Assembly: GCA_900542905.1 (NCBI GenBank)
Contig: UQPF01000003.1
Location: forward strand, 122,655-186,654
Direction of reading: 5' to 3'
Length of the DNA: 64,000 bases
Source: an uncultured Collinsella sp.
Lineage (GTDB): Bacteria; Actinomycetota; Coriobacteriia; Coriobacteriales; Coriobacteriaceae
Below, piece by piece: positions 24,728 through 33,053 of this stretch. How positions within the stretch are numbered: position 1 is the stretch's first letter; each line of letters opens with the position of its first letter. The notes beneath the pieces are model-generated. The model saw only the letters and a program-made list of their open reading frames with translations. It was not told the origin of the DNA and made no database searches. Both the position numbers and the translations under genes were made by a program.

Positions 24728-24763
24728 AAAAAGACGGCCCTCCAAGCGGAGCGACCGTCTTTT
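24728..24763 (-). terminator. intrinsic terminator downstream of purH
   Basis: Stem AAAAGACGG-T/ACCGTCTTTT with T runs, reading in the purH direction, after the family-2 palindromic element. Confidence 0.75.
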
Positions 24764-24831
24764 GCAGAGATTATTTTGACGATACGGTCAGGCGACCGAT
24801 CGGCTTAATGGGATAGAACAACATCCCATTA

Positions 24832-24934
24832 AGGGTTTTCCAAGTGCCCGAGATTGCCCCGAAAGAGGAGCGCCGCGTACTAAATGTACGCAAGCGACGG
24901 TTTGAGGGGCAAGGTCGGGTGCTTGGGAAAGCCT
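24832..24934. repeat. palindromic intergenic element, family 2 copy A
   Basis: Arms of about 29 bp (AGGGTTTTCCAAGTGCCCGA... and ...TCGGGTGCTTGGGAAAGCCT, with some mismatches and G-U type pairs) enclose an inner stem TTGCCCC/GGGGCAA and a central GCGTAC-taaat-GTACGC (24875-24891). It abuts the purH stop codon. The related copy is 52613-52712. Confidence 0.75.
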
Positions 24935-26542
24935 CTAGTGCCTAAAATGCCTGGCCCCTGTGAAGACCATCGCAATACCATGCTCGTTGCAGGCCTGGAC
25001 GCTCTCGTCGTCGCGCTTGGAGCCGCCGGGCTGGATGATGCAGGTCACACCGTGCGCGGCAAGCACGTCGACGTTGTCGCGGAACGGGAAGAACGCGTCG
25101 CTTGCACAGGCAAAGCCGCCCTTCTCCACGCCCTCGCGCTCGCAGAAGTCCTCGGCGCGCTCGCAGGCAAGCAGTGCAGAGTCAACGCGGTTGGGCTGAC
25201 CCGGGCCCATGCCAATGCCGGCCTTACCCTTGGAAACCAGGATGGCGTTGGACTTGACGCCCTTGCAGACCTTCCAGGCAAACTCGAGCTCGGCCATCTC
25301 AGCGTCGGTGGGCTTGCGGTCGGTGGAGAACGTGAAGGTCGCGGGATCCTCGGTCACGTGGTCGACTTCCTGCACCAGCATGCCGCCGTCGACGGAGCGC
25401 AGCTCCACCTGGGCGCCGTGGTCCACGCCGCCGGTGGCCAGCACGCGCAGGTTGGGGCGCTTGGCCATGCGCTCGAGCGCCTCGGCAGTGTAGCTCGGAG
25501 CGATGATAACCTCGACGAACTGCTTGTTCTGATCGGCAAAGTGCTCAACCAGCTCATAGGGAACCTCGCGGTTGCAGGCGATGATGCCGCCGAAGGCGCT
25601 CTTGGGATCGCAGGCGAAGGCGCGGTCGTAGGCGGCCGTGATGTCCTCGGCCACGGCGGAGCCGCAGGGGTTCTGATGCTTGAGGATCACGCAGGCCGGC
25701 TCGTCGAACTCGCGGACCAGGTTCCAAGCGGCGTCGGCATCCAGATAGTTGTTGTAGCTGAGCGGCTTGCCCTGGATCTGCTCGGAGCCCACGAGCGGGA
25801 ACTGCGAGCTCGCGGTATTCTCGCAGCCCTCGGCAAAGCGATAGACCGTGGCCTTCTGCTGAGGATTCTCGCCATAGCGCAGGTCGTCGACCTTCTCCAG
25901 CGAGATCTCGAGCTTGGCAGAGGTGTCCGCCACGTCGCTTGCCTGGGCGGCGAGCCAACGGGAGATAGCCGTGTCGTAGGCGGCGGTGGTCTGGTAGACC
26001 TTCACCTGCAGGCGACGACGGGTGGAAAGCGTGGTGCAGCCACCGGTCTCGCGCATCTCGGCCAGGACGGCATCATAGTCGGCCGGGTCGGAGATGACGG
26101 TAACGCTCGCGGCGTTCTTGGCGGCAGAGCGCAGCATGGAGGGACCGCCGATGTCGATGTGCTCGATGGCATCCGCGAAGGTGACCTCGGGGTTGGCGAC
26201 GGTCTTCTCGAACTCGTACAGGTTGACGACGACCAGGTCGATCAGCTTAATGCCGTGCTGTGCCGCCTCCTGCATGTGCTGCTCGGAATCGCGGCGGGCC
26301 AGCAGCGCGCCGTGAACCTTGGGGTGCAGGGTCTTAACGCGGCCGTCCATCATCTCGGGATAGCCCGTGAACTCCTCGATGGGGGTTACGGGGACGCCCG
26401 CGTCCTCGATGGCACGAGCTGTGCCGCCCGTAGAGATGATCTCGACGCCAAAGTCATCGACCAGCGTCCGTGCGAAATCGACGACGCCCGTCTTATCGGT
26501 AACCGAGATCAACGCGCGTGCGATCTTCACATCAGATCCCAT
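24935..26542 (-). CDS. purH: bifunctional AICAR transformylase/IMP cyclohydrolase
   Basis: A 535-residue enzyme for the last two steps of IMP synthesis: formylation of AICAR by 10-formyl-THF and ring closure. The N-terminal MGS-like cyclohydrolase domain (1-190) has S-T-G-G-T-A, K70-T-L-H-P-K-V-H-G-A-L-L and the D-I-G-G-P-S-M motif. The transformylase domain contains Y-G-E-N-P-Q-Q-K and the catalytic pair K288-H289 in L-K-H-Q-N-P-C-G. The C-terminus ends in F-T-G-A-R-H-F-R-H as expected. The start has AGGAGGACTGC upstream. No other purine gene is adjacent. Confidence 0.96.
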   Translation of the reverse strand: MGSDVKIARALISVTDKTGVVDFARTLVDDFGVEIISTGGTARAIEDAGVPVTPIEEFTGYPEMMDGRVKTLHPKVHGALLARRDSEQHMQEAAQHGIKLIDLVVVNLYEFEKTVANPEVTFADAIEHIDIGGPSMLRSAAKNAASVTVISDPADYDAVLAEMRETGGCTTLSTRRRLQVKVYQTTAAYDTAISRWLAAQASDVADTSAKLEISLEKVDDLRYGENPQQKATVYRFAEGCENTASSQFPLVGSEQIQGKPLSYNNYLDADAAWNLVREFDEPACVILKHQNPCGSAVAEDITAAYDRAFACDPKSAFGGIIACNREVPYELVEHFADQNKQFVEVIIAPSYTAEALERMAKRPNLRVLATGGVDHGAQVELRSVDGGMLVQEVDHVTEDPATFTFSTDRKPTDAEMAELEFAWKVCKGVKSNAILVSKGKAGIGMGPGQPNRVDSALLACERAEDFCEREGVEKGGFACASDAFFPFRDNVDVLAAHGVTCIIQPGGSKRDDESVQACNEHGIAMVFTGARHFRH

Positions 26543-26819
26543 GCAGTCCTCCTGTCTGGTACGCCGCCGTGCTCTGTGAGTCGGTGATACGTCAATCTGC
26601 AGCGCTCGCGCAGCGGCATTGAAAATACTGATTCAATGTAGCGCATCGAGCGCATCGATGCACCCCGCAACGGGCGCATATGCAGAAAAAGTTTGCGAGC
26701 GGAGGGGATGGGCACGGCACCGGGCACGGTGAGTTCATGGAACACAGGGGCACCATAATTAGATGCCAATAGCGTGGTAGAACTGTGCTCGATATGCATC
26801 CGCAAAAGAAAGAGGCACC

Positions 26820-27461
26820 ATGGTCTCGCGGGTTCTCTACCGACCGTTTGATACCGAAGACTTCGACGCCATCGCGTTGATTCTGCAGCAGCTTTGGCAT
26901 AACAATTCGGATAACGATGAGTACAACCGCCTCGAGGCCGCGTGCGACCTCGCCTATTGCCTTTCGTCTTCGACGTTTTCGCAGGTTGCCGTAATCGACG
27001 GTCAGGCACGCGGCATTGCGCTCGCGCGTGCGGGACAGAGCTCCGGCGCCACCGTTAAGGAACATTGGCTGGATACCGAACGCGCACTGCTATCGCAAAT
27101 GCGCGAGCTGGAGCCCGATGCCTGCGCCGAGTATCTCTCGTTTGTGCGCGCAACCATCCGAACCAACAACCGCCTGCTCGAAAGCAGCCCGTTGCCACAC
27201 GACAACGAGGTCACGCTGCTTGCCGTAGATCGCGACGTCCATGGCCTGGGCGTTGGCTCGGTGTTGCTCGACGCCGCAGTCTCGTACCTATCCTCGCGCG
27301 GGGCGACGAGGGCGCACCTGTACACCGACTCCAACTGCTCGTGGAAGTTCTACGAGCTGCATGGCTTTAAGCGCACGGCCACGCACCGCGCCAACCGCGA
27401 AGAGCGCCGTCACGACATGCCGCGCGAAAGCTTCCTCTACGAACTCGACCTAACAGCCTAG
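26820..27461 (+). CDS. GNAT-family N-acetyltransferase
   Basis: A 213-residue acetyl-CoA-dependent acetyltransferase of unknown substrate. The acetyl-CoA pyrophosphate loop is D-V-H-G-L-G-V-G-S-V-L-L (motif A, R/Q-x-x-G-x-G/A type, near 138-149). The strand and helix L-Y-T-D-S-N-C-S-W-K-F-Y-E-L-H-G-F (about 168-184) is motif B. The N-terminal half (about 1-100) is the variable substrate side. The ATG follows AAAGAGGCACC. The gene is divergent from purH, with an AT-richer 277-bp spacer in which I see no gene. Confidence 0.82.
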   Translation: MVSRVLYRPFDTEDFDAIALILQQLWHNNSDNDEYNRLEAACDLAYCLSSSTFSQVAVIDGQARGIALARAGQSSGATVKEHWLDTERALLSQMRELEPDACAEYLSFVRATIRTNNRLLESSPLPHDNEVTLLAVDRDVHGLGVGSVLLDAAVSYLSSRGATRAHLYTDSNCSWKFYELHGFKRTATHRANREERRHDMPRESFLYELDLTA

Positions 27462-27476
27462 GCCCAGCAGCCATAC

Positions 27477-27528
27477 CTAGTCATTTAGGAACGTCCCCAG
27501 TGACTAGTCGTTGGGGACAGTCTTCGTA
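27477..27528. repeat. GGGGAC-type palindromic repeat
   Basis: CTAGTCATTTAGGAACG continues to TCCCC, then AGTGACTAGTCGTT and GGGGACAGTC. GTCCCC and GGGGAC pair around the spacer. Close relative of 1958-1979 and 51829-51886. Confidence 0.7.
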
Positions 27529-27540
27529 GGTAGCGCATAA

Positions 27541-27588
27541 AAAGGGATGGGCTTCCCCCGACGGCTGTCGAGAAAAGCCCATCCCATA
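27541..27588. terminator. bidirectional terminator between the GNAT and DUF2207 genes
   Basis: Stem GGGATGGGCTT (27544-27554)/AAGCCCATCCC (27575-27585), with A and T runs on either side. Confidence 0.8.
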
Positions 27589-27599
27589 ATTTACGACCG

Positions 27600-29543
27600 C
27601 TAGAACGTTCCGCCGCCGCCTCCGCCGACGCCGCCGCCTCCGCCGCCCGAGAAGCCGCCGCCTCCGCCGCCGCTCGAGCTGTCGGAGCTCGATGCCAGCT
27701 CACGGATGCTCTCGTGATACACGCCGTCGAACGAATCCATCGGCGACTCGTTGCCGTAATGATGGTAGTACCACCAGTAGCAGGGGTAATTGTCGTAGAA
27801 ACCGTCGGCCTCGCGCACCTCGGGAGGAACAGCCTCGGCAAGCTGACGCAGGACTTCCTTGGAAACACCCAGCGCCGCACCCATCACCAGAAGTTTATTC
27901 CACAGGGCCAGATCGCCGGGGACGGCTTCCTTTAGGCGCGTGAAATCCTCGAGCCAATGCTTGAGCGCCTTGCAGCGAGCCGCCACCTCGGCGCCCTCCG
28001 GCGTAAAGCGGCGGAACGTAAGGCCCACGCCAATACCCACCAGCACAATCGGCACCGAGATAACCGCGGCGATAATGTTCGCCTGTGCGCCGTCGGTAAA
28101 GAAGATGGATCCCGCGGGAATACAGGCGATCAGAATACCAAGAACCAGGCAAAACACCATTGCGACAATGCCGTCCGAGGCAACGTACTCGCTATCGGCC
28201 AGCTTGCCCTTAACGGTGTTCTGATAGTCCTCGAGCTTGTCGCCCACGGGTGTAGCGTGCTGCTTGACGTAGTGCTGCAGCTCGTCAAACGTGCGCGAAC
28301 GGTCACCGTTCTCGTCGGGCTTAGCACCGGCAAAGAAGACCTTGAGCACCATGTGGTCAATGCCCTTGGCCGACTTCCAACCCGCATCACTCACCGTCAC
28401 GCGATACGTCTGCTCTTCTTTTTCACGCCCCAACAGACCCTTCTTAGCCTTAGTCACGGTCGCCTGTTCCAGCTTTATCACACGGTCGTCAGTGAGCTTC
28501 ATGAGCGTGGCGATATATGCCTGATCGGGCACCTCGTTCCAGCTCATGAGGGCCGAAAGCACGGCGGGATGGTCGGCCGAAGGCACATCGCGGAAATACT
28601 CGTCCTGGAAAAGCGGCTTTGGCTTGCGGCGGCGCAGCTTGAGCACAACGACTGTGCCGGTAAAGGCCACCGCCGCGACAACACTTAGTACGGCAAGTAC
28701 ATTGGCAATCATGCGAGCGTGAGCGCGGCGGGCGTTAGCCTCGTCGGCCCATGCCTTCTCCTCGCTCAGGATTGTCGGCATGCGCTCCTCGCCCGAGGCG
28801 GCAAGCTGCGGCACCCAGTCGCTGGGGAAGGCGATGCGTGCCTCGGCGAATTCGCCCTGATGCACGCAGGGAATGGTATAGGTGACCATGGGTTCATCCG
28901 CATCGAGCGATACGTCGCCCGTCAGCGGGCCGTGCCCCCATGCGCGGAAGTTATCGCCCTTGACGGCCGCCGTCCCGGCAGCGGCATTTGCGAAGTACAC
29001 TTCCATCTCGACGTCATCGGAATCCGCGGACCAGCCGTCGCCCACGAATTTCCAATAGAGCTCGGCGGTATCGGCCCAGTTCATAACCGCACCGGTCATG
29101 GTGTAGCTCACGTAATAGATCGCGCTATCGCCGCTCTCGTGAGGGCTGAACACCTTGATCTTTACGCCGTCACCAGTCTGCTCGACCGTGTAGACGCCAG
29201 AGTCACCCTTGTTCGCGCTGTCGACCTTGTTAAACGCGGTGTCGTCTTCCTCGACGCTCAGCACATTGACGCCCGCCGCGCCGCCCTGCTGGTTAGAGCC
29301 CGTATTGATCTCCCAAAACACGCCGTTGATATCGTCATCGAAATCAAACTGGCGTCCCTCGACAACGGTCAGCGAGCCGTCGGCCTCGACCGTGGCGCCG
29401 ATATAGGTTTGGGTCATGGAGTAGCCGTCGGCACGTGCAACGGCGGGCAACAGCAGCAGTGCGCACGCGACGAGCGCGCAAATGGAAACAAATCGCGCAA
29501 ACGGGCGGCGCTGCCGGCTGACTTTGGCGGCGAGGGTGTTCAT
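27600..29543 (-). CDS. DUF2207 membrane protein with glycine-rich tail
   Basis: A 647-residue surface membrane protein. A signal peptide (residues 1-38, ending A-R-A-D) precedes an extracytoplasmic beta-rich DUF2207 domain (about 40-280, G-V-F-W-E-I-N and Y-W-K-F-V-G-D). A membrane helix lies near 300-325, followed by a cytoplasmic part and two more helices at about 495-545. The C-terminus is G/S-rich (G6-F-S-G6 type) and ends in G-T-F, a hallmark of this family. The ATG at 29543 follows AAAGGATG, and the signal peptide begins there. Function is unknown. Such proteins are usually single-gene units, as here. Confidence 0.85.
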   Translation of the reverse strand: MNTLAAKVSRQRRPFARFVSICALVACALLLLPAVARADGYSMTQTYIGATVEADGSLTVVEGRQFDFDDDINGVFWEINTGSNQQGGAAGVNVLSVEEDDTAFNKVDSANKGDSGVYTVEQTGDGVKIKVFSPHESGDSAIYYVSYTMTGAVMNWADTAELYWKFVGDGWSADSDDVEMEVYFANAAAGTAAVKGDNFRAWGHGPLTGDVSLDADEPMVTYTIPCVHQGEFAEARIAFPSDWVPQLAASGEERMPTILSEEKAWADEANARRAHARMIANVLAVLSVVAAVAFTGTVVVLKLRRRKPKPLFQDEYFRDVPSADHPAVLSALMSWNEVPDQAYIATLMKLTDDRVIKLEQATVTKAKKGLLGREKEEQTYRVTVSDAGWKSAKGIDHMVLKVFFAGAKPDENGDRSRTFDELQHYVKQHATPVGDKLEDYQNTVKGKLADSEYVASDGIVAMVFCLVLGILIACIPAGSIFFTDGAQANIIAAVISVPIVLVGIGVGLTFRRFTPEGAEVAARCKALKHWLEDFTRLKEAVPGDLALWNKLLVMGAALGVSKEVLRQLAEAVPPEVREADGFYDNYPCYWWYYHHYGNESPMDSFDGVYHESIRELASSSDSSSGGGGGGFSGGGGGGVGGGGGGTF

Positions 29544-29668
29544 AGGCACATCCTTTGTCTGTAAAACCAACAGCGCCATTGTCCCACGTTTGCGGGTACG
29601 CATGACGAACATCTAGGCGACCGGAGTGCCAAACGGGATGAAAGTCACGCCCGCACCCCGACACTTGG

Positions 29669-29713
29669 AAAATGATCTATTGGGGACGGAGGAAAACGGA
29701 TCATTGGGTTGAA
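29669..29713. repeat. GGGGACGGAGG-type repeat
   Basis: Contains AATGATC-tattGGGGACGGAGGAAAACG-GATCATT, with terminal inverted AATGATC/GATCATT. Copies with the same core are at 32925-32957 (inverse) and 51589-51626. Confidence 0.6.
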
Positions 29714-29928
29714 TCGACAGGCAGCAACAAAATTGTCGTTTGGGACGCTCTTTGGCCGAGTCCCGCGTCAGCAATAGACACCACTTCACAGCTCCGTCAC
29801 AGGTGTAGCGGCTTTGTGTGGGCGCGGCATGCGCTGATTGAGCCACCAGTCGAGGGGCATAAAGCAGTTGAGCGAAAACGGTTTGCCCCTTTCCCGTTCG
29901 CTCGAGGATCATGTCCCCCTTTTCCGCG
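29714..29928 (+). other. intergenic stretch, possible small RNA ending in the 29929 terminator
   Basis: No credible protein gene lies between the DUF2207 start (29543) and gluQ (30101). A strong terminator at 29929-29968 has a poor T tail and serves no visible plus-strand gene. It may end a small RNA that starts in this stretch. I see no known RNA family signature. Confidence 0.2.
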
Positions 29929-29968
29929 GAAACCCCGGCAGTTGCGAAGAGCTGCCGGGGTTTCTGTT
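29929..29968. terminator. perfect hairpin, probable terminator
   Basis: GAAACCCCGGCAG (29929-29941) pairs perfectly with CTGCCGGGGTTTC (29952-29964) and is followed by TGTTG. The upstream transcript is unidentified. Confidence 0.55.
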
Positions 29969-30087
29969 GTCTAAGGTGCCAAGTTGATGGACAGGGATCA
30001 AAGCACCAAGTCTGCAGCCCGCCATACGCAATGCGGGTCCTCGACAACTTGCGGACCACAGTGATGCCTCCCTATCGCGCCCCGCGC

Positions 30088-30093
30088 TATACT
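30088..30093 (+). promoter_or_regulatory. -10 element TATACT of gluQ, suggesting a leaderless transcript
   Basis: TATACT ends seven bases before the gluQ ATG, so the transcription start would fall on or next to the A of ATG. No ribosome site is visible. Leaderless mRNAs are common in actinobacteria. Confidence 0.45.
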
Positions 30094-30100
30094 CGTCCGC

Positions 30101-31111
30101 ATGGATATCAAAGCACGCAACATAGCAACGCCCGCCGCGGACGCGCCAACGGCGCAGCCCGCCTCCGTTCCCGCGCCCGTCGTGGGCCGTTTTGCCCCGT
30201 CGCCTTCGGGCCGCATGCACCTGGGCAACGTGTTCAGCTGCCTGTGCGCGTGGCTTTCGGCCCGCAGCCAAGACGGCAGCATCGTGTTGCGCATCGAGGA
30301 CCTGGACGATCGCTGTAAGCGCCCGGAACTTGCCGCCCAATTGATTGACGACCTGGCTTGGCTGGGGCTTGAGTGGGACGAGGGCCCCTACTACCAGCAC
30401 GATCGCCTCGACCTGTACGAGAGCGCCCTGCGCCAGCTACAAGACGCCGGCCTCACCTACCCCTGCTTTTGCACGCGCGCCGAGCTCCACACCGCAAGCG
30501 CGCCGCACGCCAGCGACGGCACGCCCATCTACCGCGGCGCCTGCCGAGGCCTTTCGGCCGAAGAGGTTGCCCGCCGCAGCGCCCTGCGCGCCCCGGCCAC
30601 GCGCCTGCGCGTGCCCGCCATCGACGACCTCGCAGACGATGTGGTCGAATTCGTGGACCGCACGTACGGGGCCCAATGCGAGGCACTCGCTACCGAGTGC
30701 GGCGACTTTTTGGTGCGCCGCAGCGACGGCGTGTTTGCCTACCAGCTGGCTGTGGTGGTCGATGACGCCGCCATGGGTGTTACCGAAATCGTACGCGGAT
30801 GCGACCTGCTTGGCTCCACGCCGCGCCAAATCTACCTGCAGCATCTGCTGGGACTTCCCACGCCGCACTACGCGCACATTCCGCTGCTCATGTCGCCGGA
30901 CGGCCGCCGCCTTTCCAAGCGCGATCGCGATCTGGACCTGGGCGAGCTCCGCGCCCGCTTTGGCACACCCGAGGCATTGCTGGGCTGGCTCGCCGGTCAA
31001 ACAGGCATCGCACCGGACACCACACCGCGCTCTGCCGAGCAACTGGTCGAGCACTTTAGCTGGGACGTCATCCGCGCACACCGGGAGAACATCACCGTAA
31101 CGGCCGAGTAA
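30101..31111 (+). CDS. gluQ: glutamyl-Q tRNA(Asp) synthetase
   Basis: A 336-residue protein resembling the catalytic half of glutamyl-tRNA synthetase, without the anticodon-binding domain. Members of the family attach glutamate to queuosine at the wobble position of tRNA-Asp. The class I HIGH motif is F-A-P-S-P-S-G-R-M-H40-L-G-N, and the KMSKR equivalent is R-R-L-S-K-R-D near 270. Zinc ligands C122-F-C124 and Y144/C148 (Y-R-G-A-C) fit GluQ. An extra 25-residue Ala/Pro-rich N-terminus is present. The start appears leaderless (see 30088). No queuosine biosynthesis gene is nearby. A short GltX is the alternative, but length and zinc site favour GluQ. Confidence 0.9.
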   Translation: MDIKARNIATPAADAPTAQPASVPAPVVGRFAPSPSGRMHLGNVFSCLCAWLSARSQDGSIVLRIEDLDDRCKRPELAAQLIDDLAWLGLEWDEGPYYQHDRLDLYESALRQLQDAGLTYPCFCTRAELHTASAPHASDGTPIYRGACRGLSAEEVARRSALRAPATRLRVPAIDDLADDVVEFVDRTYGAQCEALATECGDFLVRRSDGVFAYQLAVVVDDAAMGVTEIVRGCDLLGSTPRQIYLQHLLGLPTPHYAHIPLLMSPDGRRLSKRDRDLDLGELRARFGTPEALLGWLAGQTGIAPDTTPRSAEQLVEHFSWDVIRAHRENITVTAE

Positions 31112-31126
31112 CCAAACGCGTTGCCG

Positions 31127-31852
31127 CTACGCAACATCCCAGGGCTGGAGTTCGTCGCCCAGGCGAACGATACAGTCGTAGAGCACGGTATGGCGCTCGG
31201 CCGGGTTGGCATCCCGATGAAAATGCCCGTAATACCAGCGTTTGTAGTCCATGCGATCTTCCAGCTCATCGAAAAATGCCGTAAGCCGATCAACGGCGGG
31301 GTAATTCCAGCCGGGTGCCGGATAAAGCGTGGGCGAAAGCATGCGCGTCGAGCAGGTGTGGGTGACCACGTAGTCGACCTTCCAACCCACGCTGTCGAGC
31401 TTTGCCCGCGCCTCCTCAAAGTTGCGCTCATCCGGCAGCTCCTGCGGCCACCAGCTGGAATAGGGAATGCGGTATTCCTTATCCACACTCGTGGCGCCGC
31501 CCATGGTAAAAATCGTTGAGCCGTCAAGCTCAAAAACCTCGCCGCGCGTCAGGCGCCGTATGGGAGAGGTATCCGACAGGCGCTGCGTCAGCCCACCGTG
31601 CCACAACTCCATGGGACGCTCCGCCCAGTGATCGAAACGCTCGTGGTTGCCGTCGACGAGCAGCACGGTATAGGGGCGCGACTCCAGCCAAGCGATGTCG
31701 GCGCACTCCTCGGCAGAGAAATCCCACGGAAAGCCAAAGTCGCCCGCAACAATCAGATAGTCGTCGCTCGTCAGACTATCCCCAAGCTCCCAATCGCGCA
31801 GCTTTTGCATGTCGAGGCCGCCGTGAATATCGCCTGTCACATAGACCGTCAT
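31127..31852 (-). CDS. calcineurin-like metallophosphoesterase
   Basis: A 241-residue cytoplasmic phosphoesterase. The metal-binding motifs are in order: G-D-I-H-G (7-11), G-D-F-G (37-40), G-N-H-E (68-71), a later H in V-T-H-T and G-H-F-H near 213-216. Substrate is unknown. Relatives act on phosphoproteins, nucleotides or RNA ends. Its start overlaps the end of the upstream gene by 4 bp (ATGA), so the two phosphoesterases are translationally coupled. Its 3' end is 15 bp from that of convergent gluQ. Confidence 0.85.
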   Translation of the reverse strand: MTVYVTGDIHGGLDMQKLRDWELGDSLTSDDYLIVAGDFGFPWDFSAEECADIAWLESRPYTVLLVDGNHERFDHWAERPMELWHGGLTQRLSDTSPIRRLTRGEVFELDGSTIFTMGGATSVDKEYRIPYSSWWPQELPDERNFEEARAKLDSVGWKVDYVVTHTCSTRMLSPTLYPAPGWNYPAVDRLTAFFDELEDRMDYKRWYYGHFHRDANPAERHTVLYDCIVRLGDELQPWDVA

Positions 31853-32487
31853 CGGATCACCACTTCCCTCTTATAGGCTTCGAGATCGTGCTCGATCTGC
31901 TCGTCACCCGTGGCGTTGACCCACCACGGCCATTTAACGCACCGCATCGGCTCGTCTACCCGCGCAAACCACGACCTGAGCTCATCCAGACTTACCGGGG
32001 CGTAGCCGTTAGCGTCCATGCCCACGTCATAGCGCAGCAACCCCTGTCTGAGGTTGAACTTGTTGTACGAGCCGCCGCAGCTGTGGATATGCCCGTGCAG
32101 ATGCCAGCTGCCGTGCGACATGCCCTGCCAGTCGACCATGGGATAGTGACTCAGCACGATTTTTTGGCGGTCGATCTTGAGCACGCAAATGGGCGGCTCA
32201 ACGATAAAAGCATCCGCTACCGCAGGCTGCGTCCAGTCCTTGTCATGGTTGCCGGGCAGCAGGTGGACGCGTTTGCAGGCAATGCTTTTGCGCAGCTCGT
32301 AGGCATCTTGGACCGTCATCTTAAAGCTAAAGTCGCCCAAGATGTAGAGCTCGTCATCCGCAGCAACTTTGCTGTTAATGTTGGCGACCATGGCGTCGTT
32401 CATCTGCGCAACAGTCGACCAAGGCTTATCGCTAAGCCGTAGCATGTTCTCGTGTCCAAAATGAGTATCGCTGGTAAACCAGATCAC
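31849..32487 (-). CDS. calcineurin-like metallophosphoesterase (second of an overlapping pair)
   Basis: A 212-residue phosphoesterase with W-F-T-S-D-T-H-F-G-H at the N-terminus, L-G-D-F-S-F, L-P-G-N-H-D, L-S-H-Y-P and L-H-G-H-I-H-S metal motifs. This arrangement (SDTHFGH...LHGHIH) is typical of small phage-like or housekeeping phosphoesterases. The GTG at 32487 is preferred because AGGAG lies five bases upstream and homology starts there. The upstream ATG at 32517 has almost no spacing from its purine run. It overlaps the next phosphoesterase by 4 bp. Physiological substrate is unknown. Confidence 0.83.
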   Translation of the reverse strand: MIWFTSDTHFGHENMLRLSDKPWSTVAQMNDAMVANINSKVAADDELYILGDFSFKMTVQDAYELRKSIACKRVHLLPGNHDKDWTQPAVADAFIVEPPICVLKIDRQKIVLSHYPMVDWQGMSHGSWHLHGHIHSCGGSYNKFNLRQGLLRYDVGMDANGYAPVSLDELRSWFARVDEPMRCVKWPWWVNATGDEQIEHDLEAYKREVVIR

Positions 32488-32527
32488 GGGGTGCTCCTGT
32501 TGCTGCGGGGTATCCATCCCTTAGGGC

Positions 32528-32767
32528 TTACCCTTCATTCTTCCATCCAAACGGGTCAAGCACCCAAAAAATCAGATCGAGCACGCCGCCGGTCATCATG
32601 GCGGCGGCAAGGGCCATGCAAACGTGCAGAGAGCTGGCACTTCGAAGCACGTCGAACGGCCCCAGAACAGCCAGCAGCGCGACCGCTGCACCGGCCGCGC
32701 ACAGCGCGAGGCACGGTCCCGCGTCCTTGACGCACTTCTTTGCGAGATGCTTGGTGTTGTCACTCAT
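32528..32767 (-). CDS. small membrane protein (79 aa), unknown
   Basis: Two hydrophobic helices (about 18-40 and 48-70) are separated by a short Arg/Ser loop, with a charged N-terminus (M-S-D-N-T-K-H-L-A-K-K) and a C-terminal K-N-E-G. The ATG at 32767 has TAAGGAG ten bases upstream. It precedes the overlapping phosphoesterase pair on the same strand by about 40 bp and may share its transcript. I do not recognise a family. Hydrophobicity pattern and ribosome site support a real gene. Confidence 0.6.
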   Translation of the reverse strand: MSDNTKHLAKKCVKDAGPCLALCAAGAAVALLAVLGPFDVLRSASSLHVCMALAAAMMTGGVLDLIFWVLDPFGWKNEG

Positions 32768-32885
32768 CAATATCGAACTCCTTAGAGGGTCGCTGTTCGG
32801 GTACATGCCGCCGCGGCAGAGCAGGGCGGTAGGGTAAGTGTCACATGTCGTGCGGACACAGCTGAAAGCCCCCGCGCAAAAAACA

Positions 32886-32919
32886 GCGCGCCGCAGGATT
32901 CGTATCACCTGCGGCGCAC
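32886..32919 (-). terminator. intrinsic terminator of the DUF4143 ATPase
   Basis: Stem GCGCCGCAGG/CCTGCGGCGC (32888-32897 and 32908-32917), followed on the minus strand by a run of T. Confidence 0.75.
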
Positions 32920-32924
32920 CGAAA

Positions 32925-32957
32925 ATGATCCGCTTTCCTCCGTCCCCAACGGATCAG
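32925..32957. repeat. GGGGACGGAGG-type repeat, inverse orientation
   Basis: ATGATCCGCTTTCCTCCG continues to TCCCC and ACGGATCA. It is the inverse of 29669-29713, with the same terminal inverted repeat. Confidence 0.6.
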
Positions 32958-33053
32958 CTGAGTTGGCGCCGCTTGACGGAAAGGAAGGAGCCGGCGGCGT
33001 CACGAGCTGCGGCAATGTCGCTAGGCATAGGAAACAGACGCGCTCCAAACGCT

